A DNA stretch of 5,176 nt from Candidatus Bathyarchaeota archaeon (lineage in GTDB: Archaea; Thermoproteota; Bathyarchaeia; TCS64). The DNA is taken from contig CALGBN010000508.1 of assembly GCA_937877765.1 (NCBI GenBank), positions 1-5,176 on the forward strand, written 5' to 3'. Positions 1 to 5,176 of the stretch are shown in pieces (positions within the stretch are counted from its first letter, which is position 1; each line of letters starts with the position of its first letter). Made by a program: the position numbers and the translations under genes. The notes beneath the pieces were generated by a model, which was not told where the DNA came from, searched no databases, and worked only from the letters and a program-made list of their open reading frames with translations.

Positions 1-43
1 AGTATACACGTTTGTCAACGAAATAAATGTTTTCTTGGGCATC

Positions 44-52
44 TATTTTATA
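44..52 (+). promoter_or_regulatory. TATA-like box for the EamA transporter gene
   Basis: The sequence TATTTTATA is centred about 28 bases upstream of the ATG at 76, the spacing expected for an archaeal TATA box and a leaderless transcript. No Shine-Dalgarno sequence precedes the ATG. This geometry is the main reason for preferring ATG 76 over the in-frame TTG at 64. The same reading frame stays open to the window edge with no better start. Position 1-43 shows no assignable gene: two short open stretches run off the left edge, one ending at a TGA at 65-67 and one at a TAA at 24-26. Confidence 0.55.
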
Positions 53-75
53 CTCAGACAGATTTGATCAAGTTT

Positions 76-963
76 ATGGGCGATGACCCCAAACTCCCCC
101 CAAACATCGCATTACTGATAAGCATACTAGCTGTAAGCACAGCCAGCATACTGATCCGGTGGACAGACGCTCCACCACTGGCAATAGCATCCTACCGGAT
201 GCTCATTAGCGTAGCTATGCTAGCCCCATTCTTCATCAAAAACAATGGATTAGAAAAGCTCAGGGAACACGGAACAGGACACATTCTGCGCTTATTCGCG
301 GTGGGGGTTGTATTGGCGGTTCATTTTGCTTCATGGATTACTAGTCTGAGTCTCACAACTGTTGCCAGTAGCGTGATTTTTGTTCACATTGACCCTATTT
401 TTGTAGCTATTGTGAGCCACTTCTTCCTAGGAGATAAACTCACAAAGAGAACCACGATAGGAATCATTGTCAGTTTCATTGGAATATCAATTATCGCCAT
501 GGGAGACGCTAACACTGGTTCATCAAATCTAACCGGAGACCTTCTTGCATTAATCGGGGGCGTGATGCTCGGGCTCTATATTCTAGGTGGACGAATTTAC
601 AGGAAAAGTCTTGATCTGACCACTTATGTTATGCCAGTTTACAGCGCGGCTGCGTTAACTTTAGTCGCCATGAGCATTGTTACTGGGACAAGTCTCTTGG
701 GGTACTCGGCTAGGACTTTTGGTTTCTTCTTTTTGATAGCGTTGATTCCCATGATTTTTGGTCATACTCTGTATAACTGGGCACTAAGGTACCTTTCTGC
801 ACCAGTGGTTAGTGTTAGTCTCTTAGGTGAGCCTGTGGGTGCTAGTTTATTGGCTTATCTTTTGCTTGGTGAGACTCCTAATAGTTTCGCTGTTTTCGGG
901 GGTGTTGTTACACTTGTCGGTATTTTATTGTCTGCGTATAGGGGTAATACCACTTCTGATTAG
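76..963 (+). CDS. EamA-family (DMT superfamily) transporter, 10 TM
   Basis: This encodes a 295-residue integral membrane protein of the drug/metabolite transporter superfamily, which typically exports or exchanges amino acids, nucleotides or other small metabolites. The substrate cannot be read from the sequence. Two EamA repeats are visible, at about residues 8-142 and 154-287, each with about five hydrophobic segments. The first repeat has the typical ASYRML segment after TM2, then SSVIFVHIDPIFVAIVSHFF and a GDKLT turn. The second has the matching YLSAPVVSVSLLGEPVGASL and a GETP turn. The length is normal for the family. The start was set at ATG 76 because a TATA-like box lies 28 bases upstream; a TTG at 64 would add four residues. 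A T6 run follows the stop. Codon choice drifts along the gene, with A/C-ending codons common early and T/G-ending codons common in the last third. The family call is secure and the substrate is unknown. Confidence 0.93.
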   Translation: MGDDPKLPPNIALLISILAVSTASILIRWTDAPPLAIASYRMLISVAMLAPFFIKNNGLEKLREHGTGHILRLFAVGVVLAVHFASWITSLSLTTVASSVIFVHIDPIFVAIVSHFFLGDKLTKRTTIGIIVSFIGISIIAMGDANTGSSNLTGDLLALIGGVMLGLYILGGRIYRKSLDLTTYVMPVYSAAALTLVAMSIVTGTSLLGYSARTFGFFFLIALIPMIFGHTLYNWALRYLSAPVVSVSLLGEPVGASLLAYLLLGETPNSFAVFGGVVTLVGILLSAYRGNTTSD

Positions 964-984
964 CCTTTATTAGCTAAATTATTA

Positions 985-990
985 TTTTTT
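985..990 (+). terminator. Oligo-T terminator after the transporter gene
   Basis: A run of six T residues in a very AT-rich stretch begins 22 bases after the transporter stop codon. Archaeal RNA polymerase commonly terminates at such U-tracts without a hairpin, and I see no convincing hairpin here. The next promoter begins less than 20 bases further on, which fits separate transcription of the antiporter gene. Confidence 0.45.
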
Positions 991-1006
991 AAGCCTAAAC
1001 GCTCAA

Positions 1007-1016
1007 TATATTTAAA
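1007..1016 (+). promoter_or_regulatory. Strong TATA box for the antiporter gene
   Basis: TATATTTAAA closely resembles a consensus archaeal TATA box. Its centre is about 25 bases before an ATG at 1036 but only about 13 bases before the ATG at 1025. An archaeal transcription start is expected 24-28 bases downstream of the box, so a transcript from this promoter would begin near 1036 and would not contain the ATG at 1025. This conflicts with the reading frame of the downstream gene. Confidence 0.7.
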
Positions 1017-1024
1017 CACAGACC

Positions 1025-2332
1025 ATGCTCCTGATATGCCAAGTAGCCCAAAAACCAGAGAGTGTATTTTTGGAAGCCAATATAATCGTAATTCTCATCA
1101 GCTTGACGCTCTTCCTCGCCTACATAAGCGGGATATTATATTCGAGGAGCCATATACCGGATATTTTCTGGTTGATCATCTTCGGCATACTGCTTGGACC
1201 GGTACTAAAGGTGATAGATACCGAGATGATGGAGGGTCTAGCACCCATGCTGGTTTTGATGGCGTTAAACCTCTTGATGTTTGAGGCTGGTCTCAACGTA
1301 GACCTCAAGACATTCAGAGAAAACATGGAGAAAAGCGGTTACCTTGGATTGATCACGTTCATATTTACCATGTTCATCATCGGATACGGGGTATTCTACG
1401 TCTTCCCCCAGCTATTCACATTCTCAGAAGGCTTACTGCTCGGTGCCATGATTGGAGGAACAAGCACATCAACAGTACTCAGTATACTAGGCTGCATCAA
1501 CTTAGAAGACAAAGATGCTGGACAATGCAGGTTATTCCTGGTGTTGGAGTCTATCGTTACGGATAGTATAAGCATCGTTACTGCTATGACCCTCATAAGA
1601 CTCATTGAAACACCACAGGTCCCACTGATAGAAGGACTCAAGGACATCGTGTTTGTTTTTACAGTCGCATCTGTAATTGGTTTCGGTGTTGGCGTAATAT
1701 GGGTTCAGGTGTTGAATATTGCCAGAAATCGTCCATTTAACTATATTATGACAATAGCGGTGCTTTTCTTCAGCTATATCTTGGCTGAACAGGCGGGTGG
1801 ACCCGGCTCGGGAGCCTTGGCTGCACTGGTGTTTGGTATAACTATGACTAATTACCCGATTTTGGCTAGGATGTTTAACCTGAATGAACGTGTTCGTGTG
1901 GAACGTAGACGGCTTAGGGGTTTCCATGAGGAGATAACCTTCCTCATCAAATCGTTCCTGTTCTTATTCGTTGGATTACAGATGAACCTTCAAATCACCA
2001 ATATCTTAATTGGAGTAGGAATCGCTGTCGTTGTTGGAGTAATCAGGTTAATCTCGGTCTCGGCTACTAGAATGATCACAGACCTATCGGAGATAGAGGC
2101 AAAGGTTAGCAGACTTGAGTTCAGTAACGGATTGACAGCTATTGTGCTTTCTCAACTACCAAGACTTGCTAATGGAGCAGGTCAGTTTACCAATCCCACG
2201 ATATTCTCTGATCTTGTTGTGCCAGTTGTTTTGACAACGGCTTTATTCGGCTCATTGATAAGCCCTATTTTGTATAATCGGGAGCTAGAGATTGAGCAGA
2301 AAACTGATGAGGCTGTTAAAGAAAAGGAATAA
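1025..2332 (+). CDS. Cation:proton antiporter, CPA/NhaP-like
   Basis: This is a polytopic membrane protein of up to 435 residues that probably exchanges Na+ or K+ for H+ across the cytoplasmic membrane. Numbering from ATG 1025, visible family motifs are LMFEAGLNVD (84-93), the GAMIGGTSTSTVLSIL helix break (140-155), LESIVTD (174-180) and FHEEITFLIKSFLFLFVGL (300-318). NGLTAIVLSQLP (368-379) matches the usual RGL-AVLA segment. There are about 11-13 hydrophobic helices and a short charged tail; no TrkA domain is seen. Canonical CPA1 proteins have an Asn-Asp pair at the ion site and an Arg in the later helix. Here the pair appears to be T179-D180 and the basic residue K309. The start is uncertain. 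ATG 1025 is the longest in-frame start, but the TATA box points to ATG 1036, which lies in another frame. Removing one A from the A5 run at 1051-1055 would join that ATG to this frame, giving MPSSPKPESVFLEANI. TTG 1070 is another in-frame option. Confidence 0.9.
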   Translation: MLLICQVAQKPESVFLEANIIVILISLTLFLAYISGILYSRSHIPDIFWLIIFGILLGPVLKVIDTEMMEGLAPMLVLMALNLLMFEAGLNVDLKTFRENMEKSGYLGLITFIFTMFIIGYGVFYVFPQLFTFSEGLLLGAMIGGTSTSTVLSILGCINLEDKDAGQCRLFLVLESIVTDSISIVTAMTLIRLIETPQVPLIEGLKDIVFVFTVASVIGFGVGVIWVQVLNIARNRPFNYIMTIAVLFFSYILAEQAGGPGSGALAALVFGITMTNYPILARMFNLNERVRVERRRLRGFHEEITFLIKSFLFLFVGLQMNLQITNILIGVGIAVVVGVIRLISVSATRMITDLSEIEAKVSRLEFSNGLTAIVLSQLPRLANGAGQFTNPTIFSDLVVPVVLTTALFGSLISPILYNRELEIEQKTDEAVKEKE

Positions 2333-2344
2333 ACTTATCCTTAA
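2331..2344 (+). promoter_or_regulatory. Possible TATA element for the M20 gene
   Basis: An A/T-rich segment, AAACTTATCCTTAA, overlaps the end of the antiporter stop codon and lies roughly 20-27 bases before ATG 2357. Only 24 bases separate the two genes and there is no Shine-Dalgarno sequence before the ATG, so an independent leaderless transcript is plausible. The match is weaker than for the neighbouring promoters, and read-through from the antiporter gene cannot be excluded. Confidence 0.35.
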
Positions 2345-2356
2345 AACGGCACAATA

Positions 2357-3577
2357 ATGGGCATGGTAGATACAGAGACTTTAAAAAAACAAGTTATGGA
2401 AGAATCTGAGAAGATTTTTCCCGAGTTCAAAAAGCTAAAGGACCAGATCGGTAAGAACCCTGAGCTTGGAAGCGAGGAAGAAGCATCCAGTAAACTACTA
2501 GTTGAAGCCTTGAAGAAACATGGCTTTGAGGTAGAGTACCCGTTCTTCGCCATGCACACCGCCTTCAAAGCGGTCTATAAGGGCAAGGAACCCGGACCAG
2601 TTATAGCTATACTTGCCGAGTATGATGCATTACCCGGCGTCGGGCACGGCTGTGGACATAACATCATCGGAACATCGGGAGTAGGTGCCGGTGTCGCGGT
2701 TAGCAAACTCATGAAAGACCTGCCTGGAGAGGTATGGGTCATTGGAACTCCTGCCGAAGAAGGACGCGGCCCCTATGGTGGTTCAAAGGTGAAGATGGCG
2801 AGAAACGGCGTCTTTGACGGTGTTGATGTCAGCTACATGATCCACCCATCTACAGGACTTAGTCAGGCACAGGGTAACTTCCTAGCGGTAACAGGTACAG
2901 AGATTACTTTCAAGGGAAAGACCGCCCACGCTGCAGCGGATGCTCATAGTGGAGCGAACGCTTTGAACGCGGCTATGATTACCTATATGTCGATCCACGC
3001 GAACAGGCAACAGTTACGCCGAGACGCTAACCCAGTTATTCATGGTATAATCAAGGAAGGAGGATTAGCCAGCAATATAATCCCCGACAGAGCAGTACTC
3101 CAGATGGGTGTCAGAAGCAGCGATGATAGTTATCTTCCTACTATGCTTGAGATGGTGATGAACAGCGCAAAGGGCGCAGCATTAGCCACAGGCTGTGAGG
3201 TAGAGTTCAAGACAGGGATGGGGCTTAAATCCAATATTCCGCTGAGGAGTCTTGAGAGGCTTTTCACTGAGATATGGGATGAGCTAGGTCACCAGTATAT
3301 GGACCCCGTTGATGTCGCCATACAGCCTCCGGGTGGAAGCACAGACTTCTGCGATGTATCTCATGTTGTTCCGGGTATTCATCCCATGATCGGTATCACT
3401 CAGGAGGAGATGCCCATGCACAGCGTACAGTTCGCGGACTGCACCATGACAGAGAAAGGCGACGAGGGACTGAAGACAGCCATCAAGACAATGGCGATAG
3501 CCGCTGTGAGGCTGATCAATGAGCCTGATCTATTGGCTAAGATCAAGGCTGAGTTTGAGGAAAAACGCCTAAAATAA
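2357..3577 (+). CDS. M20 family metallopeptidase/amidohydrolase (M20D, AbgB/PM20D2-like)
   Basis: This is a 406-residue cytoplasmic zinc-dependent hydrolase that should cleave an amide or peptide bond in a small N-acylated amino acid or dipeptide-like substrate. The exact substrate is not readable. Catalytic-domain motifs occur in the usual order: NPELGSEE (34-41), AEYDALPGVGHGCGHN (87-102) with probable metal ligands C99 and H101, TPAEEG (131-136) with catalytic/ligand glutamates E134 and E135, MIHPS with H163, and MHS with H355 near the C-terminus. The lid/dimerisation domain lies between about 178 and 290 and contains FKGKTAHAAADAHSGANALNA with H191. The Cys ligand and the YDALP-GHGCGHN signature point to the M20D branch with aminobenzoyl-glutamate, carboxypeptidase-like and PM20D2 enzymes. 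There is no signal peptide. ATG 2357 is used; ATG 2363 two codons on is equally possible. It lies 24 bases after the antiporter stop. No key residue is missing. Confidence 0.94.
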   Translation: MGMVDTETLKKQVMEESEKIFPEFKKLKDQIGKNPELGSEEEASSKLLVEALKKHGFEVEYPFFAMHTAFKAVYKGKEPGPVIAILAEYDALPGVGHGCGHNIIGTSGVGAGVAVSKLMKDLPGEVWVIGTPAEEGRGPYGGSKVKMARNGVFDGVDVSYMIHPSTGLSQAQGNFLAVTGTEITFKGKTAHAAADAHSGANALNAAMITYMSIHANRQQLRRDANPVIHGIIKEGGLASNIIPDRAVLQMGVRSSDDSYLPTMLEMVMNSAKGAALATGCEVEFKTGMGLKSNIPLRSLERLFTEIWDELGHQYMDPVDVAIQPPGGSTDFCDVSHVVPGIHPMIGITQEEMPMHSVQFADCTMTEKGDEGLKTAIKTMAIAAVRLINEPDLLAKIKAEFEEKRLK

Positions 3578-3580
3578 ATA
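3571..3580 (+). promoter_or_regulatory. TATA-like box for the GNAT gene
   Basis: AAAATAAATA overlaps the stop codon of the M20 gene and is centred about 28 bases before ATG 3604, which lacks a Shine-Dalgarno sequence. The spacing matches the other leaderless genes here. It supports 3604 as the true start of the GNAT gene and argues against the internal ATG at 3849. Confidence 0.5.
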
Positions 3581-3603
3581 CTCTTTGCATTTATTCTTTA
3601 TCT

Positions 3604-4160
3604 ATGCCTGAACCATTCTGGATGACTCCAAAAAAAGTAGTGCTACGTGATGGCACTGAGGTTACATTACGCCCAGAGACTAAGAGTGATCTTGAATATG
3701 CTTGGGAGATGTTCAGCAGCATATCCGATAATACTATTTTCTGCCGGAAGGGTTTTCACGTGAAAGAGTAGAGGGATGGTTCAAGGATATCGATTACAGT
3801 AAGGCTATCCCTATTCTAGGCTTTGTTGAGACGGAGGAGGGACCCAGAATGATCTCCTCCTCGTCTCTTGGATTCAAACAGACAGAGATCTATAAGCACA
3901 GAGCCTCATTTGGAATTACAGTACACGATGATTATCAGGGAAAAGGCTTGGGTAAGTTACTGACTCAGTATATGCTGGATATTGCCGCTGAACAAGGCGT
4001 CAAGAAGGTTGAACTAAGCGTCGTAGCCCATAATGAACGTGCAATACACATCTACGAGAAAATGGGGTACGAGATAGAGGGCTTGATTAAAATGGAGCAT
4101 TATAACCCGGTACTAGGACGATACTGTGACGCTTACATAATGGGAAAAATACTAGATTAA
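3604..4160 (+). CDS. GNAT family N-acetyltransferase, split by a one-base frameshift
   Basis: This gene would encode a 185-residue acetyl-CoA-dependent N-acetyltransferase if one base were restored. From ATG 3604 the frame reads through residue 45 and then hits a TAG at 3769-3771. Adding one T to the T4 run at 3737-3740 continues it as SDNTIFLPEGFSRERVEGWF with no further stop to 4160. Restored numbering gives an N-terminal strand/helix region (13-60), the acetyl-CoA pyrophosphate-binding motif YQGKGLGKLL (111-120), and the C-terminal LSVVAHNERAIHIYEKMGYEIEG segment (138-160) with N144 and Y151. The fragment starting at ATG 3849 has the CoA-binding half but lacks the N-terminal substrate-side elements. 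Both halves look well conserved, so an assembly or sequencing error, or a very recent mutation, is more likely than an old pseudogene. The acceptor substrate is unknown. It converges with the cysteine-cluster gene, 13 bases apart. Confidence 0.85.
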
Positions 4161-4173
4161 AACATTAATCGCG

Positions 4174-4677
4174 CTAAATGGGGCGCCAGTGGATACTCTT
4201 ACTGGTAGTGTACTTTTGCTTGACAGGTAAACCCATGCCTATCCTGATTATCTCGGGAACGATCTCGTTCTTGAACCGGTCAGTAGGCTGCCCAAGTACA
4301 ATTCCTTTACAATCTGGGTCCATATACAAGTAGTAAGTCTTGTCACCAATCTGGACCTTGGCATTATCCCCATGCTTATAGAGAGGCTTGTTATGCATCC
4401 TGAACGGGAAAAGTCTGCAAGCTGTTGGCTTCGTACCCTGAAGCGTACAAATCCATCTACCATTCAAAGGTCTCTGGAAAACACAACGCCCATCAGGTCT
4501 ATTCCTGAGATACGCCTTACTCAAACCATACTCCATAACCCCGGAGCCATAACGAGCAGATATACTGACCATTTCCTCCATCTTCAAGGGCACACGATAC
4601 CCTATACAACAGTTGCCACATGCTCGGCAACTCCAGCTAGAGACTTCAGTCCAAGGTATCAGTGCGCTATTCTTCAT
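4174..4677 (-). CDS. YkgJ family cysteine-cluster (CxxCxxCC) protein
   Basis: This is a 167-residue soluble protein with a probable metal-binding site of the CxxCxxCC (YkgJ/UPF0153) family, annotated as zinc- or iron-chelating; its cellular role is not established. The signature CRACGNCC is at 17-24 (C17, C20, C23, C24). C65, C77 and C87 follow, with C87 in the family-typical KPTACRLFPF segment, and C123 lies in DPDCKG. Eight cysteines spaced this way could hold an iron-sulfur cluster or zinc, which is inference. There is no signal peptide or membrane segment. ATG at 4677 is supported by a TATA-like box about 28 bases upstream and by the family's usual short N-terminal lead before the first cysteine. 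It starts 50 bases after the small membrane-protein gene and ends tail to tail with the GNAT gene. Confidence 0.88.
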   Translation of the reverse strand: MKNSALIPWTEVSSWSCRACGNCCIGYRVPLKMEEMVSISARYGSGVMEYGLSKAYLRNRPDGRCVFQRPLNGRWICTLQGTKPTACRLFPFRMHNKPLYKHGDNAKVQIGDKTYYLYMDPDCKGIVLGQPTDRFKNEIVPEIIRIGMGLPVKQKYTTSKSIHWRPI

Positions 4678-4702
4678 GGTTCTACAGCCTAAACCCGCCG
4701 AG

Positions 4703-4712
4703 ACTTATGTAT
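4703..4712 (-). promoter_or_regulatory. TATA-like box for the cysteine-cluster gene
   Basis: On the minus strand the sequence ATACATAAGT is centred about 30 bases before the ATG at 4677. No Shine-Dalgarno sequence lies between them, so the gene probably has its own leaderless transcript in addition to any read-through from upstream. Confidence 0.45.
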
Positions 4713-4719
4713 GTAACGC

Positions 4720-4724
4720 AAAAA
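4720..4724 (-). terminator. Possible short oligo-T terminator
   Basis: A T5 run on the minus strand begins three bases after the stop codon of the small membrane-protein gene, just before the TATA-like box of the next gene. It could be a weak archaeal terminator. A run of five alone is weak evidence. Confidence 0.2.
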
Positions 4725-4727
4725 GGG

Positions 4728-4880
4728 TCAGCGTTTCTTCTCCTTCTCTTCGACATCATAGAGGAGCCCATAGATATCATAATGCTGCTTGATGAGCTTC
4801 TGAGTAAATCTACCGAACCAGTAGAAAACACCAAGACTAAACACGATGATAACAACGCTGAGGACGTCAACCATATCCAT
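4728..4880 (-). CDS. Small single-pass membrane protein (50 aa), function unknown
   Basis: A complete 50-codon reading frame encodes a protein beginning MDMVDVLSVVIIVFSLGVF. It has one hydrophobic segment at about residues 4-22 and then a basic/aromatic stretch, YWFGRFTQKLIKQHYD (20-35). The C-terminal tail is highly charged and ends VEEKEKKR. The tail and the positive residues after the helix suggest a cytoplasmic C-terminus. The best support is a strong Shine-Dalgarno sequence, AGGTGAT, six bases before the ATG. The frame also fills most of the space between the rimI-like gene (44-base gap) and the cysteine-cluster gene (50-base gap). I do not recognise the family. It is probably cotranscribed with the rimI-like gene. 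A longer minus-strand frame over the same bases (4682-4891) gives a serine- and arginine-rich peptide and is judged a shadow. Confidence 0.75.
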   Translation of the reverse strand: MDMVDVLSVVIIVFSLGVFYWFGRFTQKLIKQHYDIYGLLYDVEEKEKKR

Positions 4881-4886
4881 TTGACT

Positions 4887-4893
4887 ATCACCT
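4887..4893 (-). promoter_or_regulatory. Shine-Dalgarno site of the small membrane-protein gene
   Basis: AGGTGAT on the minus strand is a seven-base match to the archaeal Shine-Dalgarno consensus GGAGGTGAT, six bases from the ATG at 4880. It is the only clear ribosome-binding site in the window. It fixes the start of this gene and marks it as internal to a transcript, in contrast with the leaderless genes around it. Confidence 0.75.
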
Positions 4894-4924
4894 ATTCATC
4901 AGGGAGGCGGGTAATAATTGTTTG

Positions 4925-5108
4925 CTAAAACTCGTCAAGATTCACTGCCATAACCCAGGCATCCTCGCCATCCAAGTAATAGCCATAGTTCCGCTTCACC
5001 TTACTATATCCAAGCTTAGTGTAAAGGCCAACAGCGGGTTCATTGCTTACACGGACCTCAAGGTATCCCTCATCACAATCATAGATTCTGCGTGCACGCG
5101 CCATAGAC
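4925..5108 (-). CDS. rimI: RimI/Ard1-like N-terminal acetyltransferase, 5' truncated
   Basis: The last 60 residues of a GNAT-family protein N-terminal acetyltransferase are present. It would transfer acetyl from acetyl-CoA to the N-terminal amine of proteins in the cytoplasm. The fragment contains LEVRVSNEPAVGLYTKLGYSKV (fragment residues 16-37), the usual GNAT motif B, followed by NYGYYLDGEDAWVMAVNL. The GYYxDGEDA element is characteristic of archaeal RimI/Ard1 enzymes, which have broad substrate range. About the first two thirds, including the acetyl-CoA-binding Q/RxxGxG motif, lie beyond the contig end. Genomic sequence stops at 5108; an apparent ATG at 5125, giving an N-terminus MCIRDR, is encoded by sequencing adapter and is not real. 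The stop is TAG at 4925-4927, and the small membrane-protein gene follows 44 bases later on the same strand. Confidence 0.85.
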
Positions 5109-5176
5109 CTGTCTCTTATACACATCTGACGCTGCCGACGAATTAGACGGTGTAGATCTCGGTGGTCGCCGTATCA
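5109..5176. other. Illumina Nextera adapter/index/P5 sequence (artefact)
   Basis: The last 68 bases are library adapter, not genome. CTGTCTCTTATACACATCT at 5109-5127 is the 19-base Tn5 mosaic end as used in Nextera kits. GACGCTGCCGACGA at 5128-5141 completes the reverse complement of the read-1 adapter. ATTAGACG at 5142-5149 sits in the i5 index slot; its reverse complement CGTCTAAT matches, from memory, index S510. Positions 5150-5176 are the reverse complement of the P5 flow-cell sequence lacking its last two bases. The order and spacing match the library construct exactly. Any reading frame crossing 5109 is therefore chimeric, including a plus-strand frame ending VSYTHLTLPTN. Confidence 0.98.

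Noticed and set aside
1..42. Minus-strand start of a divergent gene (ATG at 42, reading MPKKTFISLTNVYT off the left edge)
   Set aside because: Only 14 codons are visible and no correctly spaced TATA box or Shine-Dalgarno site supports it; the plus strand also has open stretches there, so no choice can be made.
1036..1284. Plus-strand 82-residue frame starting at the TATA-predicted ATG
   Set aside because: Apart from its first few codons it overlaps the antiporter in the wrong frame and shows no protein-like features; only its start codon may be relevant.
1532..1927. Minus-strand 131-residue frame inside the antiporter gene
   Set aside because: It is antisense to well-conserved membrane motifs, has no promoter or ribosome site and low-complexity polar content, so it is a shadow.
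4682..4891. Minus-strand 69-residue frame over the small membrane-protein gene
   Set aside because: It is serine- and arginine-run rich, lacks a ribosome-binding site at its own start and overlaps the better-supported 50-codon frame.
5109..5127. Tn5/IS50 mosaic end, as if a transposon end lay here
   Set aside because: It is followed directly by Nextera read-1 adapter, an index-length segment and P5, so it comes from library tagmentation and is not a resident mobile element.
4922..5146. Plus-strand 74-residue frame antisense to the rimI-like gene
   Set aside because: It ends in adapter-encoded SYTHLTLPTN and lies opposite a clear GNAT coding frame.
1..5176. CRISPR array, tRNA/rRNA gene, riboswitch or insertion sequence
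   Set aside because: No spaced direct repeats, cloverleaf, conserved rRNA segments or transposase motifs were seen; the genomic part is almost fully explained by protein genes and short promoter gaps.

Overview
This is a contig end from an archaeon. The evidence is that most genes are preceded by an AT-rich TATA-like box about 25-29 bases before the start codon with no Shine-Dalgarno sequence (leaderless genes), and that the partial acetyltransferase at the right end carries the GYYxDGEDA C-terminal signature of archaeal RimI/Ard1 enzymes. Base composition is moderate. The sequence does not settle the lineage; an uncultured mesophilic group (Asgard, Bathyarchaeia or Thermoplasmata-like) would fit.

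Layout, left to right. Positions 1-75 hold a promoter. Four plus-strand genes follow: a 10-TM EamA/DMT-type transporter (76-963), a CPA-type cation:proton antiporter (about 1025/1036-2332), an M20D-type amidohydrolase (2357-3577), and a GNAT acetyltransferase (3604-4160) that is intact apart from a one-base frameshift near 3737-3741. Each of these genes seems to have its own promoter, so they are neighbours and probably not one operon. A convergent minus-strand group faces them: a partial rimI-like gene (4925-5108), a 50-residue single-TM protein with a clear Shine-Dalgarno sequence (4728-4880), and a YkgJ-type CxxCxxCC metal-binding protein with its own TATA-like box (4174-4677).

The last 68 bases (5109-5176) are not genomic. 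They are Illumina Nextera adapter: the Tn5 mosaic end, the read-1 adapter, an 8-base i5 index and most of P5. This truncates the rimI-like gene and creates false peptide ends in both directions.

The genes cover generic transport, ion homeostasis, hydrolysis of amide-linked compounds and protein acetylation. I found no new multi-gene system. The points most worth following up are the unlisted small membrane protein, the two one-base frame problems at short homopolymers (one in the GNAT gene, one suspected at the antiporter start), the unusual TD/K residues of the antiporter, and the adapter tail.
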